Assembly: GCF_019059575.1 (NCBI RefSeq)
Contig: NW_024883049.1
Coordinates: 1 to 64,000, forward strand
Length of the DNA: 64,000 nt
Direction of reading: 5' to 3'
Source of the DNA: Amphibalanus amphitrite
Taxonomy: Eukaryota; Arthropoda; Thecostraca; Balanomorpha; Balanidae
How positions within the stretch are numbered: position 1 is the stretch's first letter; every line of letters begins with the position of its first letter. Below are positions 43,856-55,822 of the stretch, one piece after another. A program made the position numbers and the translations under genes. The notes under the pieces are model-generated. The model searched no databases and had not been told where the DNA came from. It saw only the letters and a list, made by a program, of their open reading frames with translations.

Positions 43856-44492
43856 CCTCTGTAACGCCGCAAAAACGCCCGCCGCCAAACGAGAGGATGA
43901 GCCTTGCACGTGCAGACCGGTGTGGGTGTGTTACGAGCTAACGTGCACGGCACTCTACTAACCGGTCTCTAGCGGTGTGCCAAATTTGAGTGCAATCGGC
44001 CCGGCCGTTTTCGAGATCTGGAAGCGGCACCCTTCACGTGCGCACGTGCAAGCTGGGTCCAAACTGACTTGTGCGCGGCACCCTAGTTGCCGGTCTCTAG
44101 CGGTGTACCGAATTTAAACTCAATCGGCCCAGCCGTTTCCAAGATCTGGAAGCGACCCCTACACGTGCGCACGTGCAGTTGCACCCCAACCGTGACACAT
44201 GAATATATGTACAATGTACATACTAACTGACCTGTGCACAGCACCCTACTAACCGGTCTCTAAAGGTTTGCCGAATTTGAATGCAATCGGCCCAGCCGTT
44301 CCTGAGATCTGGAAGCGTCACCCTGCACGTGCGCACGTGCAGCCTGGGGCCTAGCTGACCTGTGCAAGGCACCCTACTACGCGGTCTCTAGTAGTGTGCC
44401 AACTCTGAGCACAATAGGCCCGGCCGTTCTCGAGATCTGGAAGCGTCACCCTGTACGTGGGCACGTGCAGTTGCACCCCAATCGTGGCACAT
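43856..44492 (+). repeat. Truncated array unit (A part, B)
   Basis: The unit starts at CCTCTGTAACGCCGC in module A and carries four monomers, the last a variant (GTACGTGGGCACGTGCA). It breaks off after GTGGCACAT, where DNA related to 25950-26100 begins. Confidence 0.82.
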
Positions 44493-45003
44493 TAGGTCAG
44501 TGACCTTACCTAACCAGAAAATGCGGTCGGTGTCATAAGATCCGGCTTGAATCATAGATCAGGTTTTCCAAGTTTCAGCACTTTGTCGCCGGCGTGTCCC
44601 AAGCTATCACGAAAAACCCTATGGGAAGAGGCGGGTGCTGCCCCTCTGCTGGCGAGGGTTTATCAATATTGACGCAATGGTGACGTCACGGTCGCCGTCG
44701 ACGTCACCATTCGAATCAGAGTCATTGACTTGTGCCGAATATCAAGTTTAATATTGATGCTTCAACGGATCTGTATATCAGCCGAAAACACCTTACATTC
44801 CTTTTTACTCGCTAGATGGCAGAAGCGACAAACGCCTGAATGTATGCTGTGCCGCAATGCCGGCTCTATTGTATATAACCGCCTAAATCAATGGCGGAGT
44901 AATGAGGGATACGGGAAAACCATTATCTCTTTAGAACTAATGACTCGCACGAAACTGAAGCTTTTGAGGACGATTACCGAGTGTGGTTAATGCGTCTGGC
45001 ATT
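44493..45003. repeat. Copy of 25950-26400 (TTAACCC-like end plus block R)
   Basis: The block follows the sequence upstream of 26124 and block R, with small deletions. The terminal GGCGAGGGTTAA is mutated to GGCGAGGGTTTA. The CRE hairpin is retained (44676-44711). It ends in sequence shared with 46200-46270. Confidence 0.7.
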
Positions 45004-45935
45004 TTAGTCAAACATTCCGTAACTCCGTTTTACTCGCTAGATGACCGCACATGGGGGGGGGGGTGCCACCCCCCCAGGTAGTCTTTCTGCTCTGCACTCA
45101 ACATTGTTTGAGCTAGAAGGCTGATTTTTCGTATAGCTGCTCCTCTATCCTTTCTTGATGTCCACTTAAAATTTCAAGTTTCTGTGGTTTTTGGTTTTGG
45201 AGATATGGCCTTGTTTTTTCAGGTCATGTCATGACCCAAATGGCCAATTCCCAACATCTTGCGTTGGCTATGGGCCTTGTGAGCTTTTGACACCTTGATT
45301 TCGGCCTTTTTTGCCAGTCTTATCTCCCACCTATCATGGAACATGTTGTTCGACGATGTACATATGTCAAGGTCAGGGTCAAGGTCAACCTAGGTCATCT
45401 AAGATAATTGCGTTTTAGGCAAGCGGAATTTACTTTTTGTGAAGTTTTTTGACTGCATTTTTGGTAAAAGCTTCTCAGATCATGATTTCATGTAATATGG
45501 ACACATAAACATTCGGTGCACACATCAGTATACACACAGACACACAGACATACAAACACATATAACTGACCTTGACCTAACTTGACCTGAAATGACCTCA
45601 GCAGCAAAAACCTGGTCGGGTAGTGTGGGAAAGAGGTTCTAGCTGGCTTGGCACCAGAAAACGGCATCGTCATCGGTATATAATAAGCAGCGCACTTGGT
45701 ATCCAACGGAGACCCAAAACAGCAACATTTTTTAGTTTGACCTGACCTGGAAGGCCAATGACTGACCTGAGAAGGTAAAACTGGGTACCATTGGATTTGT
45801 CTCTTCCCAAAGAATCTTTTTGGTCTTTACCGCTAAGCTCTATCTCCAACAGGAACGAAATGGCGCGGGGGGGGTTGGCAACCCCCCCAATGTGCGTTCC
45901 AGGATGGGAAAATGGCATGTGCGGGCGAGGGTTAA
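45004..45935. mobile_element. Element with G-run hairpins and one TTAACCC end
   Basis: The right end (45935), in reverse complement, reads TTAACCCTCGCCCGCACATG. The left side shows CCGCACATG next to a run of about twelve G and a matching C-run (about 45041-45081). The shared CCGCACATG word suggests that the left terminus lost its TTAACCCTCG. The interior has AGGTCA/TGACCT words and a CA-rich tract (about 45525-45560). No gene was recognised. Confidence 0.5.
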
Positions 45936-46295
45936 TCAATATTGACGCAATGGTGACGTCACGGTCGCCGTCGACGTCACCATTCGAATCAGAGTCAGTG
46001 ACTTGTGCCGAATATCGAGTTTAATATTGATGATTCAACGGATCTATATCAGCCGAAAACACCTCACATTCCTTTTTACTCGCTAGATGGCAGAAGCGTC
46101 AAACGCCTGAATGTATGCTGTGCCGCAATGCTGGCTCTATTGTATATAACCGCCTAAATGAATGGCGGAGTAATGAGGGATCCGGGATAACCACTATCTC
46201 TTTAGAACTGATGACTCGCACGAAACTGAAGCTTTTGAGGACGATTATCGAGTGTGGTAAATGCGTCTGGCATTTTCAATCCAAACATTCCGTTT
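45936..46295 (+). repeat. Block R copy 4 and linker
   Basis: TCAATATTGACGC start, CRE hairpin (45949-45984) and the CTCGCTAGATGGCAG portion. It is followed by a segment shared with 44930-45000. Confidence 0.7.
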
Positions 46296-46540
46296 TACTC
46301 GCTAGATGACGCAGAAGTGTCAAACGCCTGAAAGCATGTTGCGCCGCAGTGCCCCCTCTTCCGTATGTAGCCGCATGAATGAAGATTTAAGCGCAATCGG
46401 CGCAGCCGTTGTCGCCGGTGTCAGGTGTGTGCCTACATAGAGGTCCAACCATGCCGCTGAAATTGATCTATCATACAAAGCTTTATAACAATGCGCGTAG
46501 TAATTTTCTTAACAAACGCAAAAAAAAAAACTAATAGGTG
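46296..46540 (+). repeat. Dispersed flank block, copy 2
   Basis: This block matches 1-240 closely, with a longer A-run and a few substitutions, and again leads into a type-2 3' module. Confidence 0.8.
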
Positions 46541-46764
46541 TGGCTACAAGCGCCCCCGCCCCAATCGGGAGGAGGTTATTGTGTTTTGGTAGCACTCACC
46601 GATTTTTCCCTGGTCTAGTCTTCTACAGCAATCACAGACACATTTCGATTGCGGCCAACCATGCAAAACATAGCCCGGTGAAGGACTGCTCCGGTTGTTT
46701 TTTTCAATAGAAAACACAATTCTAACGAATAGTGTTTGTCTAATGAAGAAACAACCTGCGGTTA
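46541..46764 (+). repeat. Array 3' module, type 2
   Basis: This is the counterpart of 241-464, ending CAACCTGCGGTTA at 46764 and followed by CCCGCCGCCAAACG. Confidence 0.78.
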
Positions 46765-48553
46765 CCCGCCGCCAAACGAAAGGATGAGCCTGGCACGTGC
46801 AGACCGGAGTGGGTGCGCTACGAACTGACGAACAGGACAATCTACTAACCACTCTAGAGGTGTGTAAAATTTGAGTGCAATCGGCCCGGTCGTTTTCGAG
46901 ATCTTGAAGCGGCACCCTTCACAGGAGCACGTGCAAGCTGGGTCCCAACTGACTTGTGCACGGCACCCTAGTTGCCGGTCTCTAGTGGTGTACGGAATTT
47001 GAGCTCAATCGGCCCAGCCGTTTTCAAGATCTGGAAGCGACCCCTACACGTGCGCACGTGCAGTTGCACCCCAACCGTGACACATGAATATACATACTAA
47101 CTGACTTGTGCACAGCACCCTACTAACCAGTCTCTAGAGGTGTGCCAAATTTGAGTGCAATCGGTCCAGCCGTTCTTGAGATCTGGAAGCGTCACCCTGC
47201 ACGTGCGCACGTGCAAGATGGGTCCTAACTGACTTGCGCACGGCACCCTACTAACTGGTCTCTAGCGGTGTATCAAATTTGAACTCAATCGGCCCGGCCG
47301 TTCTCGAGATCTCGAAGCGTCACCCTGCACGTGCGCACGTGCAGTTGCACCCCAACCGTAGCACATGAAAAGGCATGGTCCGACGGGTGCCTACATCCTT
47401 GTGTAGTTTCAGTGCAATCAGCCAAGTAATTACCGTGTTATTGTCATTACAACAAAAGTGACACCTCTCCGTTTTACACCTGTCACGTGCAGTAGGGGTC
47501 ACCGGCATGCATCATCCATAGTAAATACTTCTAAGAAGGGTATACGCTACCCCACACACAAAACCGCAAGTGTATCGGTCCCCTGCTTGCGGAGATATAA
47601 GTCGTACAAAAACGTCCCCACGGAGGCCGGTCGCTAATATTTAGCATTAAATCGCATCCTTCAATGGGAGGTATCCCCGTCACCTGTTCGTATACTGTCT
47701 GAGCAAGACCATATATAGGTGTGAGCTCAAATCTCGGTAATGTCGTGCTTTTTTACTAAATTTCTCAAAAACGGCACAACGTGCAATAACGCTCTATATA
47801 TCATTGGAAAGAGCATCAAAAGTTGTATAACCTATCAACTTTTCACTTAAATATATCTCAACTGTAAAAAGTTATTAAGCAGCAAAGACGCTCCCATTGA
47901 CTTTCCATGTTAAAATTTTTCATTTTTAAACGAGCCTAAAAAGAACAAACGAATTTGCACAGCTTAAAGAAGCATAACAACATGTTCTATGGTCTTTTCA
48001 CAACAAGTCCTGGAAGTTTAAACAAAATCGTATCATATAATTTTGTACAATGAGCGAATGAAAAAGTCTTTGCAAAAACGCCCATTGACTTAACATGGGG
48101 AGCGAAAAAAGTTCAACTTTGACCTCGTGCAAAGACACGTTACGAAGTTCTGAGGGGTATACGGCGCACACTAGCGTGTACCCAAACGTGTTTGCCATAA
48201 AATGCTGGGAAGAAAACCACCTCTTCCTTGGCTCGTTTTCCCGCCATTGGCGATCGCGCAAAAAGTGTCCAAAACCCCGTTGACTTAACATGGGGAAAAT
48301 GGAATCGCACGTGCCACGTGCCACGAGGTTTTAAGCGAGTAGCGACCGGTGCCATCAGGTAGATCGCCTGCGGGAGCCCATACCCTGAAATTTTTACGAA
48401 GATTGAGGGATTCGTTTAGGAGAGGCTCAACTTGTCTCGATTCGCGGCCAGACTTGCAAAACATAGCCCGGAGAAGGACCGCTCCGGTTGTTTTTCAATA
48501 GAAAAACACAATTCTAACGAATAGTGTTTGTCTTTTCAAACAACCTGCGGTTA
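46765..48553 (+). repeat. Array unit: B-C-E-F
   Basis: The first part parallels 465-1600. From segment E on it matches 35340-36025 nearly exactly, so this unit looks like a recombinant of two others. The first palindrome is damaged (CACAGGAGCACGTGCA). It ends at 48553. Confidence 0.85.
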
Positions 48554-50731
48554 CCCAATTGACTTGTGCACGGCACTCTATTCGCCGGTTTCTAGCGGTG
48601 TACCAAATTGGAGCTCAATCAGCCCCGTCAATTTCAAGATCTGGAAGCGACCCCTACACGTGCGCTGGTGCAACTGCACCCCAACCGTGGCACATGAAAA
48701 TACATACTAACTGACTTGTGCACGGCACCCTACTAACCAGTCTCTAGCGGTATGCCAAATTTCAGCAGAGTCGGCCCAGCCGTTCTTGAGATCTGGAAGC
48801 GTCAGCCTGCACGTGCGCACGTGCATAGCGGGTCCCATCTGACTTGTGCACGGCACCCTACAGCATCTGCGATGCTGGGCTCCGCATCGCGGGACCGCAG
48901 GTTGTTTGAGCAAGCACCTCTGTAACGTCGCAAAAGCGCCCGCCGCCAAACGAGAGGATGAGCCTTGCACGTGCAGACCGGAATGGGTGTGCTACGAAAT
49001 GACGTGCACTGCACTCTGCTAACCGGTCTCTAGCGGTGTGCCAAATTTGAGTGCAATCGACCCGGCCGTTTTCGAGATCTGGAAGCGACACCCTGCACGT
49101 GCGCACGTGCAAAATGGTCCCATCTGACTTTTGCACGGCACCCTATTCGCCGGTCTCTAGCGGTGTACCAAATTTGAGCTCAATCGGCCCGGCCGTTCTC
49201 GAGATCTGAAAGTGTCACCCTGCACGTGCGCACGTGCAGCTGCATCCCAACCGTGACCCATGAAAATACATACTAACTGACTTGCGCACGGCACCCTACT
49301 GATCGGTCTCTGAAGGTGTGCCAAATTTGAATGCAATCGGCCCGGCCGTTCCTGAGATCTGGAAGCGTCACCCTGCACGTGCGCACGTGCAACCTGGGAC
49401 CCAACTGATCTGTGCAAGGCACCCTACTACGCGGTCTCTGACGGTGTGCCAAATTTGAACTCAATCGGCCCGGCCGGTCACGAGATCTGGAAGCGTCACC
49501 CTGCACGTGCGCACGTGCAGCGGCACCCCTACCGTGGCACATGAAAATGGATCGCCTGGTAGGTGACTACCTGCATGCCAAGTTTCAGCGCAATTGGCCC
49601 AGTAATTACCGAGTTATTGCACTTATTACAAAACTGACACCTGTCCGTATTACACGTGTCACGTGCAGTAGGGGTCACTCGCATGCATCGTCCATAGTAA
49701 AATACTTCTAAGAAGGGTATACGCTACCCCACACAAAAAACCGCAAGTGTATTGGTCCAGTGGCTGCGGAGATATAAGTCGTACAAAAACGTCCCCACGG
49801 CGGCCGGCTGCTAATGTTTAGTAGTAAATCGCATCCTTCAATGGGAGGTATCCCTGTCACCTGTTCGTATACTGTCTGAGCCAAGACCATATATAGGTCT
49901 GAGCTCAAATCTCGGTAAAGTCGTGCTTTTTTACCAAATTCCTCAAAAACGGCACAACGTGCAATAACTTTCTATATATCATTGGAAAGAGCATCAAAAG
50001 TTGTATAACCTATCAACTTTTCACTTAAATATATCTCAACTGTAAAAAGTTATTAAGCAGCAAAGACGCTCCCATTGACTTTCCATGTTAAAATTTTTCA
50101 TTTTTAAACGAGCCTAAAAAGAACAAACGAATTTGCACAGCTTAAAGAAGCATAACAACATGTTCTATGGTCTTTTCACAACAAGTCCTGGAAGTTTAAA
50201 CAAAATCGTATCATATAATTTTGTACAATGAGCGAATGAAAAAGTCTTTGCAAAAACGCCCATTGACTTAACATGGGGAGCGAAAAAAGTTCAACTTTGA
50301 CCTCGTGCAAAGACACGTTACGAAGTTCTGAGGGGTATACGGCGCACACTAGCGTGTACCCAAACGTGTTTGCCATAAAATGCTGGGAAGAAAACCACCT
50401 CTTCCTTGGCTCGTTTTCCCGCCATTGGCGATCGCGCAAAAAGTGTCCAAAACCCCGTTGACTTAACATGGGGAAAATGGAATCGCACGTGCCACGTGCC
50501 ACGAGGTTTTAAGCGAGTAGCGACCGGTGCCATCAGGTAGATCGCCTGCGGGAGCCCATACCCTGAAATTTTTACGAAGATTGAGGGATTCGTTTAGGAG
50601 AGGCTCAACTTGTCTCGATTCGCGGCCAGACTTGCAAAACATAGCCCGGAGAAGGACCGCTCCGGTTGTTTTTCAATAGAAAAACACAATTCTAACGAAT
50701 AGTGTTTGTCTTTTCAAACAACCTGCGGTTA
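48554..50731 (+). repeat. Array unit: B(part), internal new A, B-C-E-F
   Basis: The unit starts at CCCAATTGACTTGTGCACGG. Two monomers on, at about 48861, a 5' hairpin module (AGCATCTGCGATGCTGGG) is joined straight onto CACCCTAC. The rest matches 34160-36025 almost exactly. It ends at 50731. Confidence 0.87.
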
Positions 50732-50781
50732 CCGGCATCTGCGATGCCGGGCTCCGCATCGCGGGACCGCAGGTTGTTTGA
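50717..50781 (+). other. Composite end junction with compensatory hairpin change
   Basis: The same inverted-repeat module as at 2229-2293, but the inner hairpin is CCGGCATC-TGC-GATGCCGG. Both members of one base pair changed (A:T to G:C), so the stem is preserved. Confidence 0.75.
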
Positions 50782-53406
50782 GCAAGCACCTTTGTAAACG
50801 CAGCAAAAACGCCCGCCACCAAACGAGAGGATGAGCCTTGCACGTGCAGACCGCAGTCGGTGTGCTACGGACTGACGTGCACGGCACCCTATTCGTCGGT
50901 CTATAGCGGTGTGCCAAATTTGAGTGCAATCGACCCGGCCGTTTTCGAGATCTGGAAGCGACACCCTGCACGTGCGCACGTGCAGCCTAGGCCCCAATTG
51001 ACTTGTGCACGGCACTATTCGCCGGTTTCTAGCGGTGTACCAAATTGGAGCTCAATCAGCCCCGTCAATTTCAAGATCTGGAAGCGACCCCTACACGTGC
51101 GCTGGTGCAACTGCACCCCAACCGTGGCACATGAAAATACATACTAACTGACTTGTGCACGGCACCCTACTAACCAGTCTCTAGCGGTATGCCAAATTTC
51201 AGCAGAGTCGGCCCAGCCGTTCTTGAGATCTGGAAGCGTCAGCCTGCACGTGCGCACGTGCATAGCGGGTCCCATCTGACTTGTGCACGGCACCCTACTT
51301 ACCAGCCTCTAGCGGTGTGCCAAGTTTGATCACAATCGGCCCAGCCGTTCTCGACATCTGGAAGCGTCACCCTGCCCGTGCGCACGTGCAGTTGCACCCC
51401 TACCAAGACACGTGGAAATGCATCGCCTGGAATGTGTCTACCTCCATGCCAAGTTTTAGCGCAATCGGCCCAGTAATTACCGCGAGCTATTGCACTTATT
51501 ACAAAACAGGCACCTCTTGGCTTTGCACGTGGAACGTGCGTTAGGGGTCACCCATATGCATCGAGAGTAGCACACTATGTGAAAGAAGGAAAAAAGCTAC
51601 CCAACACAAAAAACCGCACGTGTATCAGCCCAGTGGTTGCCGAGATATAAGTCGTACAAAAACGTCCCCACGGCGGCCGGCCGCTATTTAGCAGTAAAAT
51701 CGTGTCGCATCCTTCTATGGGAGGTATCCCCGTCACCTGTTCGTATACTGTCTGAGCAAAGACCATACGTTACGGTCCAAACTCCATAGTGAGGCGGACA
51801 TACGAATTTACGAGAGTTTAGCGACGAAATGATTCACTTAATTGTTAAGTAATGGGTACCATTAGGTAGACCATAAATTTTATCTAGCATCTCACCGTAG
51901 ATGCAGTAAAAAGTGCTTTACTTTTCAATGTATATAAAGACTTGCTCAGCTCAATCAGTTCACTCTGTATTGGCTCAAGCCGTATCATGCGAACGCAATG
52001 CAAACTAGAGCACCGACAGCGCAGCGCTCCCCATCTCACTGCTCGCCCAGTCCACCCGGGCCGCCGCCACGACGGCCCCCCGCAAGTAGGCATCCCGCAC
52101 TGCACCGACAGCCGCGGGCGACCAGCTGACCGGCCAGCTGACCGGCCAGCAGCCGGCGGGCGGCAGGGCGCGGATGGCCGACCCGCCGGCGCGGCGAGGG
52201 AGGGGAGGAACGCAGCTGAAAGACCCGACTACATATATATCAAAGAAACATTATATGTAATCATCGATGACGCGACATAAATCTGCTTTATTGGGGTTAG
52301 CGGTGTAGTCTGTGATGCCATCACAATGAAAATAGGCGCCTAGTTTTGTACAGCATCAAATTCTGATTCCATAACGACTCTCGCTAGTCCATTTTCAATT
52401 GTAAATAAGCCTTTTATTGCGATGCAAAGTCCCGAAATGGTGCCGACGGCGGCCGGTCCCCCGATGGTACCATACCATAGATGGTAAACAGGTTAGTTCA
52501 CATTCCCGCCGCTATGCGGGCGGCGGCGGCGCCACCTGTCCTCGTGTCCGCCTGACACCGTAACGATATAGGTCTGAGCTCAAATCTCGGTAATGTCGTG
52601 CTTTTTTACTATATTTCTCAAAAACGGCACCACGTGCAATAAAGTTGTATATATCATTGGAAAGAGCATCAAAAGTTGTATAAAATATCAACTTTTCACT
52701 TGAATATGTCTTCAAGGTACAAAGTTATTAAGCACCAAAGACGCTCCCATTGACTTTCCATGTTAAAATTTTTCATTTTTAAAGAAGCCTAAAGACAACA
52801 AACGAATTTGCACAGCTTAAAGAAGCATAACAACATGTTCTATGGTCTTTTCTCAACAAGTCCTGAAAGTTTAAACAAAATCGTATCATATAATTTTGTA
52901 CAATGAGCGAATGAAAAAGTCTCTGCAAAAACGCCCATTGACTTAACATGGGGAGCGAAAAAAGTTCAACTTTGACCTCGTGCAAAGACACGTTACGAAG
53001 TTCTGAGGGGTATACGGAGCACACTAGCGTGTACCTGAACGTGTTTGCCATAAAATGCTGGGAAGAAAACCACCTCCTTCTTGGCTCGTTTTCCCGCTAT
53101 TCGCGATCGCGCAAAAAGTGTTCAAAACCCCATTGACTTAACATGGGGAAAATGGAATCGCACGTGCCACGTGCCACGAGGTTTTAAGCGAGTAGCGACC
53201 GGTGCCAACAGGTAGATCGCCTGCGGGAGCCCATACACTGAAATTTTTAAGAAAATCGAGCCACAAGTTTAGGCCTGACCCAAGTTGCCCCAATTCGCGG
53301 CCAGACATGCAAAACATAGCCCGGAGAAGGACCGCTCCGGTTGTTTTTCAATAGAAAAACACAATTCTAACGAATAGTGTTTGTCTTTTCAAACAACCTG
53401 CGGTTA
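50732..53406 (+). repeat. Array unit: A-B-C-D-E-F (full composition)
   Basis: This 2.68-kb unit has every segment, including insert D (51768-52565). It begins with the full 5' hairpin and ends at 53406, making it the best reference copy for the family together with 59318-61998. Confidence 0.88.
51768..52565. mobile_element. TIR insert D, copy 2 (798 bp, uninterrupted)
   Basis: CGTTACGGT at 51768 and ACCGTAACG ending at 52565. TATATAAAG at 51931-51939 and TCAGT at 51955-51959. It carries the empty hAT site CCATAGAT once. Its GC-rich core opens an ORF of about 110 codons in several copies that lacks an ATG at its start and looks like composition bias. Confidence 0.78.
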
Positions 53407-55822
53407 CCCAATTGACTTGTGCACGGCACTCTATTCGCCGGTTTCTAGCGGTGTACCAAATTGGAGCTCAATCAGCCCCGTCAATTTCAAGATCTGGAAG
53501 CGACCCCTACACGTGCGCTGGTGCAACTGCACCCCAACCGTGGCACATGAAAATACATACTAACTGACTTGTGCACGGCACCCTACTAACCAGTCTCTAG
53601 CGGTATGCCAAATTTCAGCAGAGTCGGCCCAGCCGTTCTTGAGATCTGGAAGCGTCAGCCTGCACGTGCGCACGTGCATAGCGGGTCCCATCTGACTTGT
53701 GCACGGCACCCTACTTACCAGCCTCTAGCGGTGTGCCAAGTTTGATCACAATCGGCCCAGCCGTTCTCGACATCTGGAAGCGTCACCCTGCCCGTGCGCA
53801 CGTGCAGTTGCACCCCTACCAAGACACGTGGAAATGCATCGCCTGGAATGTGTCTACCTCCATGCCAAGTTTTAGCGCAATCGGCCCAGTAATTACCGCG
53901 AGCTATTGCACTTATTACAAAACAGGCACCTCTTGGCTTTGCACGTGGAACGTGCGTTAGGGGTCACCCATATGCATCGAGAGTAGCACACTATGTGAAA
54001 GAAGGAAAAAAGCTACCCAACACAAAAAACCGCACGTGTATCAGCCCAGTGGTTGCCGAGATATAAGTCGTACAAAAACGTCCCCACGGCGGCCGGCCGC
54101 TATTTAGCAGTAAAATCGTGTCGCATCCTTCTATGGGAGGTATCCCCGTCACCTGTTCGTATACTGTCTGAGCAAAGACCATACGTTACGGTCCAAACTC
54201 CATAGTGAGGCGGACATACGAATTTACGAGAGTTTAGCGACGAAATGATTCACTTAATTGTTAAGTAATGGGTACCATTAGGTAGACCATAAATTTTATC
54301 TAGCATCTCACCGTAGATGCAGTAAAAAGTGCTTTACTTTTCAATGTATATAAAGACTTGCTCAGCTCAATCAGTTCACTCTGTATTGGCTCAAGCCGTA
54401 TCATGCGAACGCAATGCAAACTAGAGCACCGACAGCGCAGCGCTCCCCATCTCACTGCTCGCCCAGTCCACCCGGGCCGCCGCCACGACGGCCCCCCGCA
54501 AGTAGGCATCCCGCACTGCACCGACAGCCGCGGGCGACCAGCTGACCGGCCAGCTGACCGGCCAGCAGCCGGCGGGCGGCAGGGCGCGGATGGCCGACCC
54601 GCCGGCGCGGCGAGGGAGGGGAGGAACGCAGCTGAAAGACCCGACTACATATATATCAAAGAAACATTATATGTAATCATCGATGACGCGACATAAATCT
54701 GCTTTATTGGGGTTAGCGGTGTAGTCTGTGATGCCATCACAATGAAAATAGGCGCCTAGTTTTGTACAGCATCAAATTCTGATTCCATAACGACTCTCGC
54801 TAGTCCATTTTCAATTGTAAATAAGCCTTTTATTGCGATGCAAAGTCCCGAAATGGTGCCGACGGCGGCCGGTCCCCCGATGGTACCATACCATAGATGG
54901 TAAACAGGTTAGTTCACATTCCCGCCGCTATGCGGGCGGCGGCGGCGCCACCTGTCCTCGTGTCCGCCTGACACCGTAACGATATAGGTCTGAGCTCAAA
55001 TCTCGGTAATGTCGTGCTTTTTTACTATATTTCTCAAAAACGGCACCACGTGCAATAAAGTTGTATATATCATTGGAAAGAGCATCAAAAGTTGTATAAA
55101 ATATCAACTTTTCACTTGAATATGTCTTCAAGGTACAAAGTTATTAAGCACCAAAGACGCTCCCATTGACTTTCCATGTTAAAATTTTTCATTTTTAAAC
55201 GAGCTTCAAAAGAGCAAACGAATTCTGACAGCTTAACGAAGCATAACACCATGTTCTATGGTCTTTTCTCAACAAGTCCTGAAAGTTTAAACAAAATCGT
55301 ATCATATAATTTTGTACAATGAGCGAATGAAAAAGTCTCTGCAAAAACGCCCATTGACTTAACATGGGGAGCGAAAAAAATTCAACTTTGACCTCGTGCA
55401 AAGACACGTTACGAAGTTCTGAGGGGTATACGGCGCACACCAGCGTGTACCCAAACGTGTTTGCCATAAAATGCTGGGAAGAAAACCACCTCTTCCTTGG
55501 CTCGTTTTTCCGCTATTCCCGATCGCGCAAAAAGTGTCCAAAACCCCGTTGACTTAACATGGGGAAAATGGAATCGCACGTGCCACGTGCCACGAGGTTT
55601 TAAGCGAGTAGCGACCGGTGCCAACAGGTAGATCGCCTGCGGGAGCCCATACACTGAACTTTTTAAGAAAATCGAGCCACAAGTTTAGGCCTGACCCAAG
55701 TTGCCCCAATTCGCGGCCAGACATGCAAAACATAGCCCGGAGAAGGACCGCTCCGGTTGTTTTTCAATAGAAAAACACAATTCTAACGAATAGTGTTTGT
55801 CTTTTCAAACAACCTGCGGTTA
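53407..55822 (+). repeat. Array unit: B-C-D-E-F
   Basis: The unit starts at CCCAATTGACTTGTGCACGG, the same point as the unit at 48554. It is nearly identical to 51018-53406 over the shared part (offset 2,416 for most of its length). Insert D is at 54184-54981. It ends at 55822. Confidence 0.88.
54184..54981. mobile_element. TIR insert D, copy 3
   Basis: This copy is 798 bp with the same ends as copy 2 and looks identical by eye. It was amplified with its host unit rather than inserted independently. Confidence 0.78.

Noticed and set aside
51942..52280. About 112-codon frame downstream of the TATA/TCAGT core in insert D
   Set aside because: It opens without an ATG and its middle is low-complexity Arg/Pro/Ala from a GC-rich tract. 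It also persists because the copies are near-identical, not through evident selection.
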